This document shows positions 27,322-35,339 of a DNA stretch of 64,000 bases, one piece after another (the stretch's first letter is position 1; every line of letters starts with the position of its first letter). The stretch covers positions 1 through 64,000 of the forward strand of contig NZ_SDHY01000002.1 of the NCBI RefSeq assembly GCF_004118285.1, in the 5' to 3' direction. The DNA is from Aquirufa rosea. GTDB taxonomy: Bacteria > Bacteroidota > Bacteroidia > Cytophagales > Spirosomataceae. The notes below the pieces were generated by a model that searched no databases, had not been told where the DNA came from, and was given only the letters and a program-made list of their open reading frames with translations. Position numbers and translations under genes: made by a program.

Positions 27322-28468
27322 TATCTTTTACGCAGCGAAAGCCCGTATGCATCAATCCGGAATCTGGACTTGATTTCATGCGGGCTGAACTGCGATAAGA
27401 GGCACAATAGGAATCATTACACAGAAAAGAGCCACCTCTCATTACTTTTTTAGGAATGCCTGGCTCATCTGGATCAAAACTGGTGACAGGGCCTTTGGGA
27501 TTCTGAGCTATTGTTCCACGCTTTTTTAATTGAGCATAATAGTCATGGCGGTAATTATCTTGACACCATTCCCAAACATTGCCTGCTATATCATATAAGC
27601 CGAATCCATTGGCTTGAAATTGCTTTACTGGCGCAGTAGTGAACTGGTATCCGTCTTTGGCTACATCTTTATATGGAAAATTCCCCTGCCAGGTATTTGC
27701 CTTCACCACCCCCACATCTACTGGTTCTGCCCCCCAAGGATACTCCATATTTTTCAATCCTCCCCGAGCTGCCCACTCCCACTCTGCTTCGGTAGGTAAG
27801 CGTTTACCTGCCCATTTAGCGTAGGCTTGGGCATCATCCCAAGATACTTGAACAACAGGATGATTCTCTTTTCCCACTATCGATGACTGAGGTCCAGAAG
27901 GGTGCCGCCAATCTGCGCCACGGACAAATTGCCACCATTGGCTATAATCCACTAAATTCACGGGACCTGTTGTGGGGACAAAAACTAATGAACTAGGAGC
28001 TAATAATGAATCTGGAGGACGTGGAGTGCCTGGTGGAACTTGCTTACTCAATTCTTCCCAGGACACCGCTTTCTCGGCCGTTGTTATATAACCTGTTGCC
28101 GCCACAAAACTTGCAAATTGAGCATTAGTTACCTCGGTTTCATCCATCCAAAATGATTTAACCGCCACACGGTGTAGCGGGTATTCATCTGTTCTACCCT
28201 TCTCATCATGTGAACCCATTTCAAAAACACCCGCTGGAATTTTTTTCATTCCTACCAATGAGTTCTTTTGCAGTAAATTTTGGGTGGACGTATTCCTTTT
28301 GACCCATCCTCTCTTGGCAGGTAAAGGCACATGGCAAGCTGCCAAAGAATCCTTTTGCTTTTGAGTCAATTTGTCCTGGCCAAGCACAGGTAAACTTAGC
28401 ATCATATAGACCATACCGAAGCATCTTCTATTCCAAGTAATCCAAGAAAATCTAAGCTGGAAAGGCAT
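27314..28468 (-). CDS. Formylglycine-generating enzyme (SUMF1 family)
   Basis: About 384 residues; an ATG at 28468 is preferred to the GTG at 28489. A signal-like hydrophobic start is followed by a standard FGE-sulfatase domain: GVFEMGSHDEKGRTDEYPLHRVAVKSFWMDETEVTNAQF, VSWDDAQAYAKWAGKRLPTEAEWEWAARGG, GNVWEWCQDN. The C-terminal motif RGGSFLCNDSYC holds two cysteines five residues apart, matching the catalytic, copper-binding pair of true formylglycine-generating enzymes. It could convert the active-site Cys of the window's CxSxR/CxAxR sulfatases to formylglycine. SUMF1 members without these cysteines often have other roles, so their presence is informative. Confidence 0.9.
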   Translation of the reverse strand: MPFQLRFSWITWNRRCFGMVYMMLSLPVLGQDKLTQKQKDSLAACHVPLPAKRGWVKRNTSTQNLLQKNSLVGMKKIPAGVFEMGSHDEKGRTDEYPLHRVAVKSFWMDETEVTNAQFASFVAATGYITTAEKAVSWEELSKQVPPGTPRPPDSLLAPSSLVFVPTTGPVNLVDYSQWWQFVRGADWRHPSGPQSSIVGKENHPVVQVSWDDAQAYAKWAGKRLPTEAEWEWAARGGLKNMEYPWGAEPVDVGVVKANTWQGNFPYKDVAKDGYQFTTAPVKQFQANGFGLYDIAGNVWEWCQDNYRHDYYAQLKKRGTIAQNPKGPVTSFDPDEPGIPKKVMRGGSFLCNDSYCASYRSSARMKSSPDSGLMHTGFRCVKDIN

Positions 28469-28699
28469 AAAAATATTAAAAGAAATCACAAGATAATAAT
28501 TTAAACTAAACGAATATCACCTGGTCCCCAGATATACATGATAAGCCATCAATCAAGATAATTAAAATAAATCGCCACAATTAGACTAGTTGTAGGCGTG
28601 TTTGTTAACAAAATCGAAATTACCCAAATACCTGACAATGGTCAGTAAAAACAATCGTTCATTTGCTTAGTTTTACAACAGTAAAATCAATCAAACCCT

Positions 28700-29134
28700 A
28701 TGTCAGAAAAAATTAAACGTCATGAATTTCTAAAGTCCTTGGGTTTACAGGGCGCCTCACTAATGGCAGTGTATTGTGGAGCAAGTACGCTTAGTTCCTG
28801 TAAAAATGAATCCAGCATCACACCTGCCTCGTCAGCTGATTTCACCTTGGATTTAACCCAAGCGGCCTACTCTAAACTCAATACAGTAGGTTCTTATGTG
28901 GTCACTCAAGGTATCGTGGTGGCTAGAGTTTCTAGTACAGCTTTTGCGGCAGTAACCCAAGTTTGTTCCCACGAAGGTCGACCATCTGTGGTATATAGTA
29001 ATGGTGGTTTTTATTGCCCAGAGCATGGTGCTAGCTTTGATATCAATGGTAAAGGATTAAATGCCAACGGTAGCCGTGGGTTAACTACTTATAAAACAGC
29101 ATTATCTGGCAATTCGCTTAGGGTTTATTCATAA
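28700..29134 (+). CDS. Rieske [2Fe-2S] lipoprotein
   Basis: 144 residues. The N-terminus KRHEFLKSLGLQGASLMAVY looks like a degraded twin-arginine signal with a lipobox LSSC near residue 33. Rieske ligands are complete: CSH, then CPEH 14 residues after the His (C-x-H-x14-C-x2-H). The two extra disulfide cysteines of bc1-type Rieske proteins are absent. First gene of a five-gene plus-strand module with a tandem copy downstream. The partner redox enzyme is not known. Confidence 0.9.
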   Translation: MSEKIKRHEFLKSLGLQGASLMAVYCGASTLSSCKNESSITPASSADFTLDLTQAAYSKLNTVGSYVVTQGIVVARVSSTAFAAVTQVCSHEGRPSVVYSNGGFYCPEHGASFDINGKGLNANGSRGLTTYKTALSGNSLRVYS

Positions 29135-29220
29135 ATCTACTTTTTGGGTAGATTATTTTGGAATTCAAAAAAAATATAGCAACATTGACCGTTAAATAAA
29201 CTCAAATGTTCTATAATTCC

Positions 29221-29682
29221 ATGAAAACTACCCTAAACAGAAATGAATTTTTGAAGTCACTTGGCTTCAAAGGAGCCTCACTAATGGCCGTTTATTGTGC
29301 TGCCTCTGGCTTAAGCTCATGTTCCAAAGAAGAAAATGTTAGTCCGGCATCCAATGTAAAATCGGGCACTCCTGCTACTGGAGTAGACTTTACTTTAGAT
29401 CTGACAAAAACAGATTATTCCAAATTAAATAACCCAGAAGGATTTGTCATTGTAAACCAGATTGTCATCGTTCGAGTAAATACAAATACGTTCTCTGCTG
29501 TGACGCAAGTTTGTTCCCACGAGGGAAATGTAGCCATCAGCTATGCCAATGGAGGTTTTAACTGCTCTGTCCATGGAGCGCTTTATGACATCAATGGCAA
29601 GGGTTTAAATGCAGAAGGCGCCAGAGGATTAACTACTTATAAAACAGCATTAACCGGTACCAACCTAAGGGTGTACTCATAA
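29221..29682 (+). CDS. Rieske [2Fe-2S] lipoprotein, tandem paralogue
   Basis: About 153 residues from ATG 29221; an upstream in-frame ATG at 29206 lies inside the repeated sequence AATGTTCTATAATT. It duplicates the preceding protein: NRNEFLKSLGFKGASLMAVYC, a lipobox LSSC, and ligands CSH and CSVH with the same 14-residue spacing. All four ligands are present, so it should carry a cluster. The spacer between the ligands differs (NVAISYANGG against RPSVVYSNGG). Probable electron carrier in the same chain as its neighbour. Confidence 0.9.
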   Translation: MKTTLNRNEFLKSLGFKGASLMAVYCAASGLSSCSKEENVSPASNVKSGTPATGVDFTLDLTKTDYSKLNNPEGFVIVNQIVIVRVNTNTFSAVTQVCSHEGNVAISYANGGFNCSVHGALYDINGKGLNAEGARGLTTYKTALTGTNLRVYS

Positions 29683-29693
29683 AATAATCTAAC

Positions 29694-30629
29694 ATGAAGA
29701 AATTATCCATCTTACTGCTCTTCTTTAGTAGTACGATCAATACTGCTATGGCCCAAGATGACTTAATGGCCATGCTGGATCAGCAGGCCTCGAAAGAGAA
29801 AGTATACACCCAAGCAACATTTAAAGCAACTCGATTAATCAATGGTCAAACGATTGAAACGATTGCCAAAAAACATTTGAACTTTTGGATTTCACATCGT
29901 TTTGGTGCAGTAAATTCAGGCTTTTTGGAGAACTTTTTTGGCTTAGACGAAGCCCGTATACGTTTAGGTTTGGAATATGGCATTACCGATCAATGGCTAA
30001 TCGGTGCTGGTCGCTCGTCCATAGAAAAAACCTATGATTTTTACACCAAATATAAATTACTGAGGCAGTCAAACCAAATGCCTATCTCGGTAGCAGCTTA
30101 CGGAAACTGGGCAATTAATACGATGCCTACGGGATATATCATGCCTAGTGGAACGCAAATGCGATTTTATAATGACCAGCAGCGGCAAAGTTTTGTTGGG
30201 CAGGTTTTGATTGCCCGTAAATGGAATGAAAAACTTTCTTTACAAATCATGCCGACTATTTTACATAATAACCTAAGCGAGACCAGTTACCATGAAAACA
30301 CCATTTCTTCCGTAGGATTCGGCGGGCGGTATAAATTAAGTAATCGATTGAGCATATCCGCTGAGTATTACAAAAACTTGATTGATAAAAACGCCTACCT
30401 AGCCAAATCTGGAGAAGTTTATCCTTATCATGATTCATTCGCAATTGGATTTGACATAGAAACTGGTGGCCACGTTTTTCAGCTGCATTTTTCCAACTCG
30501 AGAGGGATGATTGAAAAACATTTTATAGGACAAACGAATGGCACCTGGGGCAATGCAGATATTTTCTACGGTTTCAACATTGCTCGAACTTTCAGTTTTG
30601 AACCTGATGCTAAAAAAACACATAAATAA
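29694..30629 (+). CDS. DUF5777 family beta-barrel protein
   Basis: 311 residues with a signal peptide (LLFFSSTINTAMAQ). It matches the DUF5777 pattern: QATFKATRLINGQTIETIAKKHLNFWISHRFGAVNSGF, ARIRLGLEYGITDQWLIGAGRS, then alternating strands. It is predicted to be an outer-membrane barrel. DUF5777 genes often accompany YceI and c-type cytochromes in Bacteroidota, which is the case here. The function is unknown. Eleven bp after the second Rieske gene. Confidence 0.85.
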   Translation: MKKLSILLLFFSSTINTAMAQDDLMAMLDQQASKEKVYTQATFKATRLINGQTIETIAKKHLNFWISHRFGAVNSGFLENFFGLDEARIRLGLEYGITDQWLIGAGRSSIEKTYDFYTKYKLLRQSNQMPISVAAYGNWAINTMPTGYIMPSGTQMRFYNDQQRQSFVGQVLIARKWNEKLSLQIMPTILHNNLSETSYHENTISSVGFGGRYKLSNRLSISAEYYKNLIDKNAYLAKSGEVYPYHDSFAIGFDIETGGHVFQLHFSNSRGMIEKHFIGQTNGTWGNADIFYGFNIARTFSFEPDAKKTHK

Positions 30630-30636
30630 AACCCAC

Positions 30637-31188
30637 ATGAAACAATTAATTTTTGCCCTAGTAGTGATTGCAACCTATGCCATTCCTCAGTTTGGCCATG
30701 CTCAACTTTTTCAAGCTCAAAATGGAGAGATATCATTTTTCTCTAAAACTCCGCTTGAAAATATTGATGCCAAATCAAAAAATGTGAATAGTATCATCAA
30801 TGCTACTACCAACGAAATAGCTGTGCAAGTGCGTGTCACCACATTTGTCTTCCCAAACAAGCTAATGCAAGAACATTTTAATGAAAATTACCTAGAAAGT
30901 GAGAAGTTCCCCATGGCCTCATTTAAGGGCAAAATCAAAGAGGATGTTGACTTAAAAAAAGCAGGCACCTATCCTGTAAGTGCCTCTGGAGTAGCCACCA
31001 TTCATGGCGTTACTAAACCCATTGAGCTCAAAGGAACTATCGTCTCCGATGGAACAAATCTGACCTTGACAAGTCAGTTTAGTGTACGTTTACAAGATTA
31101 TCAAATCGATATCCCTAAAATTGTCTTTGCCAAAATAGCAGAGGTCATCGACGTCCAGAGTAAGATACATTTTACCCCCAAGAAATAA
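30637..31188 (+). CDS. YceI family periplasmic lipid-binding protein
   Basis: 183 residues from ATG 30637, 7 bp after the DUF5777 stop; a longer frame from 30538 overlaps that gene and is rejected. A signal peptide (ALVVIATYAIPQFGHAQ) is followed by the YceI lipocalin-like barrel: NGEISFFSKTPLENIDAKSKNVNSIIN, FNENYLESEKFPMASFKGKI and YPVSASGVATIHGVTKPIELKGTI. YceI members bind isoprenoids and are linked to electron transfer in some bacteria. Here it sits inside a redox operon. Confidence 0.92.
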   Translation: MKQLIFALVVIATYAIPQFGHAQLFQAQNGEISFFSKTPLENIDAKSKNVNSIINATTNEIAVQVRVTTFVFPNKLMQEHFNENYLESEKFPMASFKGKIKEDVDLKKAGTYPVSASGVATIHGVTKPIELKGTIVSDGTNLTLTSQFSVRLQDYQIDIPKIVFAKIAEVIDVQSKIHFTPKK

Positions 31189-31193
31189 AACAT

Positions 31194-32294
31194 ATGAATT
31201 ATAAGTTCCTTGTAGTAATTGGCGCCAGTCTATTGGTTGCTGCCTGCCTTAGCGATAAAAACACACCTACACCTACTGCATCAGGGACTGAAGTAGTGAG
31301 TGGTAACAGTAATAATGGAAGTGTAACATTACCCAACTCCACCTCTACTTGCGATACGATGACCATTACATTTGACAAATCTGTGTGGCCCATCTTACAG
31401 TATAATTGTACATCCTGCCACAGTGGCGCCATTATATCAGGAGGTGTAGACTTAAGTACATATGATAAGGTCATTAGCTATGTGAAAAATGGCAAACTAT
31501 ATGGAGCTATTACCCATGCCACGGGATATTCCCCGATGCCTAGTTCCACTACGCGCCTATCCAATTGTGATATCAATATTATTAAAAAGTGGATTGTCGG
31601 TTCATACCCATCTGGCTCTGTACTAGTCAATTTGAATCCGACCAACCCAGTCAATCCAGTCGTGACGGCTAGTCCTGTGGTACCTCCATCAAATACCACA
31701 CCCACCGTTACCTGTGATCCCAATCTGGTATATTTTCAACAAAAAGTCTTGCCAATCATCATTTCCAACTGCGCCATGAGCGGTTGCCACGATGCGGTAA
31801 GTAGAAAAGATGGTGTTCAATTAACCGATTATTCCAACATCATGAAATCCGTCAAAGCCGGTGATCCTAACAACAGCAAACTATATAAGAGTATAGTGCG
31901 TACAGATAATGAAAGAATGCCTCCACCACCCATGTCACCTCTGAGCACGGATAATAAAACTGCCATTTTTAACTGGATCAAGCAAGGAGCCTTGAACAAT
32001 TCTTGCGATGCCAGTGCTTCCAATTGTAACACTACCAATGTGAGCTTTTCCACGACCATTCAAGCGATATTAAGAACGAATTGCCAAGGTTGTCATAGTG
32101 GTGCCGTTGTTTCTGCCGGTATTGATTTAAGTACCTATACCAATGTCATGAAAGTGGTTACGAATGGTAAATTATATGGATCTGTTAATCATTCTACTGG
32201 CTTCATACCGATGCCCAATGCCTCTACCAAAATTTCTAGCTGTGAAATCAGTCAAATTAAATCTTGGATAGATGCCGGTGCCAAAAACAATTAA
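31194..32294 (+). CDS. Lipoprotein with three c-type haem sites
   Basis: 366 residues with a lipobox (LLVAAC, residue 18). Three cytochrome-c-like units are visible: CTSCH near residue 69, CAMSGCH near residue 193, and CQGCH near residue 301, each followed by a planctomycete-like pattern (DLSTYDKVI, PMPSSTTRLS; MPPPPMSPLS). The middle one has four residues between the cysteines instead of two. Units 1 and 3 are near copies of each other (SGAIISGGVDLSTY, SGAVVSAGIDLSTY). Last gene of the Rieske-DUF5777-YceI module, 5 bp after YceI. Probable terminal haem carrier at an envelope membrane. Confidence 0.88.
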   Translation: MNYKFLVVIGASLLVAACLSDKNTPTPTASGTEVVSGNSNNGSVTLPNSTSTCDTMTITFDKSVWPILQYNCTSCHSGAIISGGVDLSTYDKVISYVKNGKLYGAITHATGYSPMPSSTTRLSNCDINIIKKWIVGSYPSGSVLVNLNPTNPVNPVVTASPVVPPSNTTPTVTCDPNLVYFQQKVLPIIISNCAMSGCHDAVSRKDGVQLTDYSNIMKSVKAGDPNNSKLYKSIVRTDNERMPPPPMSPLSTDNKTAIFNWIKQGALNNSCDASASNCNTTNVSFSTTIQAILRTNCQGCHSGAVVSAGIDLSTYTNVMKVVTNGKLYGSVNHSTGFIPMPNASTKISSCEISQIKSWIDAGAKNN

Positions 32295-32302
32295 ATTTCA
32301 AT

Positions 32303-32345
32303 GGCTATTTTTTGAAGAATCTTTTCAATAAATAGCCTTTTTTCT
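32303..32345 (+). terminator. Terminator of the Rieske-YceI-cytochrome operon
   Basis: GGCTATTT (32303-32310) pairs with AAATAGCC (32330-32337) and inner GAA/TTC bases extend the helix; a T run follows. It ends the module before the sulfatase gene. Confidence 0.75.
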
Positions 32346-32437
32346 TCCTATATTTTTTGAGACGCAATTAGCGCTTTATGCTCAGACATAGATGTTATCC
32401 GAAGGGAATGATTAAATTCGGAAAACAAATCAAGTCT

Positions 32438-35278
32438 ATGAAGCAACTTGTTATCACTATGATGGCCCTTATTTGGGCAAGCACTAATCTTATTTCTGCT
32501 CCCAAAAACAAGAAGCCCAATGTCATATTAATTCTTATGGATGATATGGGTTATGGGGATTTAAGTTGCTATGGCGCCTTACAATATGAGACACCAAACA
32601 TCGACCGACTGGCCCATCAAGGCATTCGATTTACCAATTATTTAGCAGCTCAAGCCGTTTGTAGTGCCTCCAGAGCCGGAATTTTAACAGGTTGCTATCC
32701 TAATCGATTGGGAATTTCCGGAGCTCTCTTCCCGAATTCACCCGTGGGATTAAATCCAGAGGAAGAGACCATTGCGGAAATTTTAAAAGATCAAGGTTAT
32801 GCTACTGGCATGTTTGGCAAATGGCATTTGGGCGATAAAAAAGAATTTTTACCGAAACAACAGGGCTTCGATGAATATGTGGGTATCCCTTATTCCAATG
32901 ATATGTGGCCTGTGGATCTGGAAGGCAAACCCATCACTACACCCGGTGCTTACAAACAGGATTTACCCGTACTTTCTATTTTTGATGGAGACGAACCCAG
33001 TATTTATTTGAGGAATTTACAAGATCAAGAACAAATCACAGGGGTCCTGACAAGGCGCTCCATTCAATTTATTGAGAAAAATAAAGACAAACCCTTTTTC
33101 GTTTACATTCCTCATTCCATGCCTCATGTACCCATTGCTGCTTCCATGGAATTTCAAGGGAAAAGTAAACTGGGGCTTTATGGTGATGTCATGATGGAGG
33201 TAGACTGGTCGGTGGGTGAAATCATTAAAACTCTCAAGAAAAACCATTTAGAAGAAAATACGCTCATCATATTTACCAGCGACAATGGGCCTTGGTTAAA
33301 CTACGGCAATCATGCTGGGTCCACTAGTGGCCTACGAGAAGGCAAAGGAACTTCATTTGAAGGTGGCCAACGCGTTCCATTCATTGCCTATTGGAAAGGC
33401 AAAATTCAGGCTGGACAGGTATCCAATAAATTAGCGGCCGCCATGGATGTATTACCTACTATCGCCGAAATTACACAAGCCAAATTACCGAAAAAAAAGA
33501 TTGATGGCCTTAGTCTTTGGCCCATTTTACAGGGAAATAAAAAGGCCGAACCTAGAAAGGAATTCTTATATTATTATCGCAGAAATAACTTGGAAGCAGT
33601 CCGGAAGGAAGATTGGAAATTAGTATTGGCACATCCTGGACGAACCTATGAAGGCTTTTTACCCGCCAATGATGGATTTGCTGGCCAAGTCAATGAAAAT
33701 TTTGCCGTACCACAAGGCTTATATGATTTAAGAAGAGATCCAGGTGAACGATACGATGTTCAAGCCAAGTATCCAGCAAAGGTACAAGAGCTCTTAGCCC
33801 TAGCGGATAAAGCCCGAGAGGATTTGGGGGATGATTTAAAACAAATCAAAGGCAAAGAAAACCGAGAGATTGGACGAATCAAAAAGCCTAATGTGGTTTA
33901 CATTTATGCGGATGATTTGGGCTACGGAGAGCTAGGTGCTTATGGTCAAAAACTCATCAAAACTCCATTTTTGGATGCCTTAGCTAAACAAGGGATTAAA
34001 TTCACTCAACATTATACTTCAGCTCCTGTATGTGCTCCTGCCAGGTGTATGTTGTTGACGGGTAAACATGCAGGACACGCACAAATCCGCGGAAATCATG
34101 AATTGGGTGGATTCACTGATGAGACAGAAAGAGGACAAATGCCCCTAGAAAAAGGCACTTTCACTTTAGGAACCTTGATGAAAAACGCGGGTTATCAAAC
34201 GGCCGCAATAGGTAAATGGGGATTAGGCATGGCCGATGGCACTGGAAATCCCAATGCCCATGGATTTGACTATTTTTATGGTTTATTAGATCAAAAACAA
34301 GCCCATAATTACTATCCAACGCACCTTTGGGAAAATGGCAAATGGGATACATTAAACAATGCTTATATCAATGTTCATCAATTCCAAGGCAAGGGAGCAC
34401 CTGCTGATATTGATTTCAAGCAATTCCAAGGCAAAGAATATGTCGTAGATAAAATGATGAACAAGGCCTTGAATTTCATTGATAAAAACAAAAGCCAGCC
34501 TTTCTTTCTGTATCTTCCCTTACCTCTACCCCACCTTTCTCTACAAGCACCTGAGGAAGCAGTCAGAACATATATAGGTGCCTTTCCAGATAGTGCTTAT
34601 TTGGGTAAAAAAGGATATACTCCTAATCCATATCCAAGGGCAACTTACGCCGGCATGATTTCTTATTTAGATAGTCAGGTTGGACGAATAGTAGAAGCTT
34701 TAAAAAAGTATAAAATCAATCAGCAAACCATCATTTTCTTTTCGTCAGATAACGGCGCGACCTTTGATGCGGGAGGCGTGGATACTGAATTTTTCCAAAG
34801 CACCGCAGGTTTGAGGGGCAGAAAACAAGATGTTTATGAGGGAGGAATACGTGAACCATTGATTGTGGCTTGGCCGGGAGTCATTCCTGGTGGACAGGTC
34901 AACCACCACCCTACTGTGCAATATGACATGCTGGCAACTTTGGCAGAACTTACGGGTCAGCCAACACCTGAGACCGATGGCATTTCCTTTTTACCAAGTA
35001 TTTTACGACATAGCGAACAAAAAAAACATCCTTTTATCTATTTTGAATTTCCCGAGAAAACTGGTCAGGTGGCCATTCGAATGGGCCGATGGAAAGGAGT
35101 TAAATCAAACTTGAAGAAAAATAGGCAGGCTCCTTGGGAGATTTACGATTTAGAAAATGACCCGATGGAACACAATAATGTGGCAAATCAGCATCCTGAG
35201 ATAATTCCGCAGTTGGATAGTATTTTGCAAAAGGAGCATCAGCCAGCAAAAATACCCGCTTGGGAAATCATTCATTAG
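32438..35278 (+). CDS. Tandem double sulfatase (two complete sulfatase domains)
   Basis: 946 residues from ATG 32438 (signal peptide ending near NLISA); longer starts from 32378 are less likely. Domain 1 (about residues 25-470) has PNVILILMDDMGYGDLS and the formylglycine motif CSASR (Cys75). A short charged linker follows. Domain 2 (about 482-940) has PNVVYIYADDLGYGELG and CAPAR (Cys532). Both show family blocks GKWHLG or GKWGLG and TSDNG or SSDNG. Two intact catalytic domains in one chain could cut two sulfate positions of the same glycan. Substrates are unknown. It ends near the convergent GH20 gene. Confidence 0.93.
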   Translation: MKQLVITMMALIWASTNLISAPKNKKPNVILILMDDMGYGDLSCYGALQYETPNIDRLAHQGIRFTNYLAAQAVCSASRAGILTGCYPNRLGISGALFPNSPVGLNPEEETIAEILKDQGYATGMFGKWHLGDKKEFLPKQQGFDEYVGIPYSNDMWPVDLEGKPITTPGAYKQDLPVLSIFDGDEPSIYLRNLQDQEQITGVLTRRSIQFIEKNKDKPFFVYIPHSMPHVPIAASMEFQGKSKLGLYGDVMMEVDWSVGEIIKTLKKNHLEENTLIIFTSDNGPWLNYGNHAGSTSGLREGKGTSFEGGQRVPFIAYWKGKIQAGQVSNKLAAAMDVLPTIAEITQAKLPKKKIDGLSLWPILQGNKKAEPRKEFLYYYRRNNLEAVRKEDWKLVLAHPGRTYEGFLPANDGFAGQVNENFAVPQGLYDLRRDPGERYDVQAKYPAKVQELLALADKAREDLGDDLKQIKGKENREIGRIKKPNVVYIYADDLGYGELGAYGQKLIKTPFLDALAKQGIKFTQHYTSAPVCAPARCMLLTGKHAGHAQIRGNHELGGFTDETERGQMPLEKGTFTLGTLMKNAGYQTAAIGKWGLGMADGTGNPNAHGFDYFYGLLDQKQAHNYYPTHLWENGKWDTLNNAYINVHQFQGKGAPADIDFKQFQGKEYVVDKMMNKALNFIDKNKSQPFFLYLPLPLPHLSLQAPEEAVRTYIGAFPDSAYLGKKGYTPNPYPRATYAGMISYLDSQVGRIVEALKKYKINQQTIIFFSSDNGATFDAGGVDTEFFQSTAGLRGRKQDVYEGGIREPLIVAWPGVIPGGQVNHHPTVQYDMLATLAELTGQPTPETDGISFLPSILRHSEQKKHPFIYFEFPEKTGQVAIRMGRWKGVKSNLKKNRQAPWEIYDLENDPMEHNNVANQHPEIIPQLDSILQKEHQPAKIPAWEIIH

Positions 35279-35292
35279 ACCCATAAAATACA

Positions 35293-35327
35293 AAAGGCTG
35301 TCGGAATACCTCGACAGCCTTTCTTAT
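35293..35327. terminator. Terminator between sulfatase and hexosaminidase genes
   Basis: AAAGGCTGTCG (35293-35303) and CGACAGCCTTT (35312-35322) form a perfect 11-bp stem with an 8-nt loop, then a short T-rich tail. It sits between two convergent stops and may work in both directions. Confidence 0.85.
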
Positions 35328-35339
35328 TAATTAGGGGAA

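Noticed and set aside
30538-31188. Extended YceI reading frame starting at 30538
   Set aside because: It overlaps the end of the DUF5777 gene by about 90 bp, whereas ATG 30637 begins a normal signal peptide.
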